In this document: positions 7,485 to 10,415 of the stretch, piece by piece
Numbering within the stretch: the first letter of the stretch is position 1
How the letters are laid out: each line of letters starts with the position of its first letter
Source of the DNA: Prasinococcaceae sp. CCMP 1430
Lineage: Eukaryota > Prasinodermophyta > Palmophyllophyceae > Prasinococcales > Prasinococcaceae
DNA: 10,415 bases
NCBI GenBank assembly: GCA_013416795.1
Contig: RQSC01000022.1
Span: 134,941 to 145,355, forward strand
Reading direction: 5' to 3'
Program-made: the position numbers and the translations under genes
Notes under the pieces: model-generated
The model's database searches: none
What the model was told of the DNA's origin: nothing
Seen by the model: only the letters and a program-made list of their open reading frames with translations

Positions 7485-10415
7485 TGTGTGTGTGTGTGCC
7501 CGTGTACGTGCGTGCGTGTGTGTGTGTGTGTGTGATTGTGTGTTTGTGTGTGTGCGCGCGCGCGCGCGCATAAGAGAGCCGGGGTGGAAGAGGTGCACGC
7601 GAAATGTCAGCGCGCTGCACCTGCCACTCGCGCCTGCGCACACGAGCGCGCGTAGGCACGCGGCCAGCGGCAGCAGCGCAGGAACCCACCGAACACGAGG
7701 TTGCCGTTGGCGGCGTCGTCCTCGCCCTCGCCGCCGAGGATCAGAGCATAGTTCCACGGCTCGGTGGCGTTAATCTCGTAGTCGGCGGCGCTGGGGCGCG
7801 ACGGCTCGATTGAGGAGTAGTTGCGCGTCACCTTGGTGGTCGACGCGGGGCGAAGCGAGAACACCAGCGGGCCGCGCGTGACGACCGCCCCGTTGACGGG
7901 AGGCACCGTCCAGGGGGAGGGCGGCGGCACAGGCTCGGGCGAGACGTCCTCCGACCAGCCCACGCGCACGCTCATGCCGAGCGAGCCCTTCCCGACGGGG
8001 ATCTGCACGTTGCGCTGGTTGTCCCGGAACCTCAGCGCGAGCAGGAGGAGCCTCGCATTGGGCACGCGCTTGGAGCCAGCGAGGTCCACGGAGAGCGTCA
8101 CCGGCTCCGAATACGACGTGAAGTTGTCGAAGGAGAACTCGTCGAGCGGCGCGGACCAGGCCGAGGTAGCCAGCTCCTCGCGCGTTACCTCGTCGAGAAC
8201 AACGAAGCGGGCGACGGTGCCCTGCTTGTGGGGATCGCCCTGCCTGGGAGTGTATCCCGCGGCGTACCTGAACGCGATCTCCGCCTGCGTCAGGTAGTGG
8301 CCCTCGCCGCGCAGCGGATGGAGGATGAGCGCATCCTTGCTGTCGCCCGGATTGCCGCTTCGGATGTCCTTGTAGCCGTCGCCCGCACGCGATCCGCCGA
8401 ACGGCGCGTCGAAATCGCTCGAGGGGTCCGCCACGGGCACGGACGCGCCCGCGGCCGCGTACTCGACAGTGCTGATGTTGACCCCGTGCGCGCCCCAACC
8501 GTACTCGACCTTGACCTCTGGATGGAGCTCGACCTTCACGGTGGTGCGCTTGCCCTTGTCGCACGTGACCCCGAAGAGAGCGCCTGCGACGACGGAAAGG
8601 CCGTCCACGGTGGCACCGTCCGCCCAGGACGGGATGCGCACGTAAAGCATCACGTCCTCGCGCGCGTCGACAGTGACGGTGGCGTCGTCGCCGAAGGGGT
8701 ACTTCGAGTCTGTGCGAAAGTCGCCCGCGTCGAGCGACGCCGACGCGGGGACCAGGGATGCGACCACGACTTCGCGCTTGTCCGTGGCGCCCTCGACGAA
8801 AGCGTGCTGCGCGAACTTGGGCCATCCCTGGGGGAAATTCGTGAGGCAGCACGGGAAGTGGCTCACGCCGAAGAAGTTCGCTTGCAAGTCCTCGCCCGAG
8901 GGCGCGTCGTCGCTGCGCAGAGCTCGCGCTGAGGCGCCGCGAGCGCGCCCGGGGGCGGCAGCCGCGCCGCACACTGAACAGCGCGGCGGGCGCACGGCCT
9001 CCGAGGCGGCTGCCCGGTCCTCGCTGTGGCGGATCTGGCCACTCGCGCGCGCGTCGCCGTCGTCTTCAGGGTTCGGGCTCACGCCGGCGAAGACACTGTT
9101 GGCCTGCTGCACGTACACATTGGCCCACATCGTCGCGTCGAGCGCGGCAGGCATCGCGTTGAGCGCGAGGCGCTCCACGCGATCGTAGAGCTCTCCAGCG
9201 CCGAAGGTCGTGAAGGCAAGCTCGAGGCTGGCCATAGCCTCCACAACGAGGCACGTTTCGGTGCCGCGTTCGGGCTGCCGCCCGGCGAAGACCTCGTCGG
9301 CGCTGAAGAGCGCGGCGGGCTGGCCCTGGTACTCGCCCATCATCGCCAGTACGACATCCATTTGGTTGGCGTCCTCCTGACGACCCGTCGCGCGGTAGCC
9401 AACGGACGGCCACTTGAGCGCGCCCTGCGCGGGGTGACGAGGGTGCGCGCGCGCGAGCGCTCGTGTCAGCGCGAGGCGCCTTCAACCGAGCGGGCGCGGG
9501 TGGGGACGGCGGTCGTGGCCCTCCCCCTCCTTCGGCGCGCACGCGCACTCCCGCCGCCGCAGACAGCGCACAGCGCACCTCTGCATTGTTGACGCCATGG
9601 TCGTACACGTTCCAATCGGGCACAGCGCCGCTCGGGAAGTGCTTCCCACCTCCCTGCTCGCTCGCGGTGGCGTTGCGGTGGTAGTAGTCGCGCCAGCTGA
9701 ACCCCTTTGACGCCATGATGGCCGCCGCGCCCAGCAGCGCGGTCGTGGTTGCCTCCCTGCCGAGGGGCATGACTGCGCGGTCGTCGCCGTACCGCGGTAG
9801 GTACCGGTCGACGACGTCATGGACGACCTCGACGAATGTGGGCCACCGCGTCGACATCCATCCCGTCACCGGATCGCCGCTTTCGAGGAGCGCGTTGGCC
9901 GCGACCAGGTGCGCGACCACCGCGCGCGCGGCGCGCAGCTCCGCCGCGGGGTTGGCCTCGCCGTACGCCATGAGCGCCTTGAGGATATTCAGCGGGTCCC
10001 ACATCCCGTGTCCGTATTTGTCCCCCGGCTCGTTGACCGCAGGGCCCACCCAGCCGCTCGTCGCGTTGGCGTGCGCGAGGACGTACTCCATGACCGCCTC
10101 GACGCGCGCGGTGACGCCGCTCGCGACGTCGGCCTGCGCCACGCCCGCCGCGCGCAGCAGCGCGGCGGCGGGCACCATGCCGTTCGCCCAGTACGGGAGC
10201 CACTGGTCGGTGGGCGTCGGGTCGCCGCCCGCCTTGCCGTCGCCGCCGATCCACAGGCTGGTTGACACGTACGGCGCGCCCGGGAACATGGAGTTGTCCA
10301 GGTAGCCCGCGACGCCCTCGGCCTGCGTGAGCAGCTGGGAGCGCAGCCAGCCGCGCGGCGCGACCGCGCCGTACGGCGCGCGCGCGAACGCCGCGGCCGC
10401 GAGCGACCCCCTGCC
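7004..10415 (-). CDS. GH127-like (DUF1680) glycoside hydrolase, 5' end outside window; complement(join(7004..7365,7690..9424,9579..>10415))
   Basis: Probable zinc-dependent six-hairpin (alpha/alpha)-barrel glycosidase related to GH127 beta-L-arabinofuranosidases, giving 977 residues in the window. The first exon shows PRGWLRSQL (residues 22-28 region), WLPYWANGMVP (72-82) and GVNNAE, all typical of DUF1680. The second has SADEVF, then GTETC (Glu335, Cys337), LYDRVERLALNAMPAAL, FPCCLTNFPQGWPKFAQ (Cys471-Cys472), RIPSW and VTRGPLVFSL. The last has WGYYGKSM and LVPYGSTAVRVTTFP. In the characterised enzyme HypBA1 the matching Glu and three Cys bind zinc, and one Cys is the nucleophile. Splicing: GAG|GTGCGC to CGCGCAG|GGC in phase 0; TTCG|GTGGGT to CGCACAG|AC in phase 1, rebuilding an Asp codon. 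Stop TGA at 7006-7004. Odd points: about 50 extra residues before the Cys pair, perhaps an unrecognised intron, and an extra region of about 200 residues. Any signal peptide lies beyond the window, so location is unknown. Confidence 0.88.
7366..7689 (-). repeat. Last intron of the glycosidase gene, a compound GT-CA-GT microsatellite
   Basis: Intron boundaries are fixed by phase and by recognisable coding on both sides. On the plus strand it holds a GT block (about 7376-7415), a pure AC run of 48 nt (7431-7478), and a second GT block (about 7485-7555) ending in CG repeats. The opposite polarities allow the central CA run to pair with either GT flank. Confidence 0.88.
9425..9578 (-). other. First visible intron of the glycosidase gene, GC-rich without microsatellite
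   Basis: A 154-nt intron, donor GCAGAG|GTGCGC and acceptor CCCCGCGCAG|GGC on the minus strand. Removing it joins HGVNNAE to GALKWPSVGYR in phase 0, as DUF1680 proteins need. It is the only supported intron here free of GT/CA repeats; its 3' part is a CG-rich run near 9447-9456. Confidence 0.88.

Noticed and set aside
7770-8972. A 400-residue minus-strand frame and plus-strand frames overlapping the glycosidase exon
   Set aside because: They are shifted-frame shadows of the large GH127-like exon, Arg-rich and without family features.

Overview
This window looks like nuclear DNA of a very GC-rich unicellular eukaryote, most likely a microalga. A haptophyte or related lineage is my guess, but the sequence does not prove it. 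The eukaryotic signs are: spliceosomal introns with GT donors and CAG acceptors whose phases match across conserved protein families; a double AP2-domain transcription factor starting in a strong Kozak context; no operon-like packing; and very heavy GT/CA dinucleotide microsatellites in introns and intergenic DNA. Short AT-rich islands stand out around 1630-1700 and 5740-5875.

Layout, left to right. (1) 1-680, plus strand: the 3' part of a classical short-chain dehydrogenase/reductase gene, two exons around one GT-repeat intron. (2) 681-2013: intergenic, first about 600 bp of CA/GT repeats with a perfect 17-bp hairpin, then lower-GC unique DNA with a split 19-bp repeat, an AT-rich island, a 14-bp palindrome and a pyrimidine-rich 5' flank. 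(3) 2014-4566, plus strand: an intronless 850-residue protein with a polyQ tract, two AP2 DNA-binding domains and a plant euAP2-style linker. (4) 4567-5230: no resolved gene; it ends in a GT microsatellite and probably holds the unresolved first exon of the next gene. (5) 5231-6825, plus strand: a family-16-type class I methyltransferase in at least three exons. The SAM-binding motif I and a usable AG acceptor are missing, so it may be damaged, misassembled or unusually spliced. (6) 7004-10415, minus strand, convergent with the previous gene and 178 bp away: a GH127/DUF1680 glycoside hydrolase in three supported exons, with its N-terminus outside the window. It carries the family's E-x-C and Cys-Cys active-site motifs and an extra internal region of about 200 residues.

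The genes show no common pathway: an oxidoreductase, a regulator, a methyltransferase and a polysaccharide-active enzyme. I see no mobile element with coding capacity, RNA gene, CRISPR array or gene cluster. The points most worth a second look are the methyltransferase gene's broken structure, the extra region and probable hidden intron in the glycosidase, the plant-like AP2 architecture, and the placing of splice donors inside GT microsatellites.
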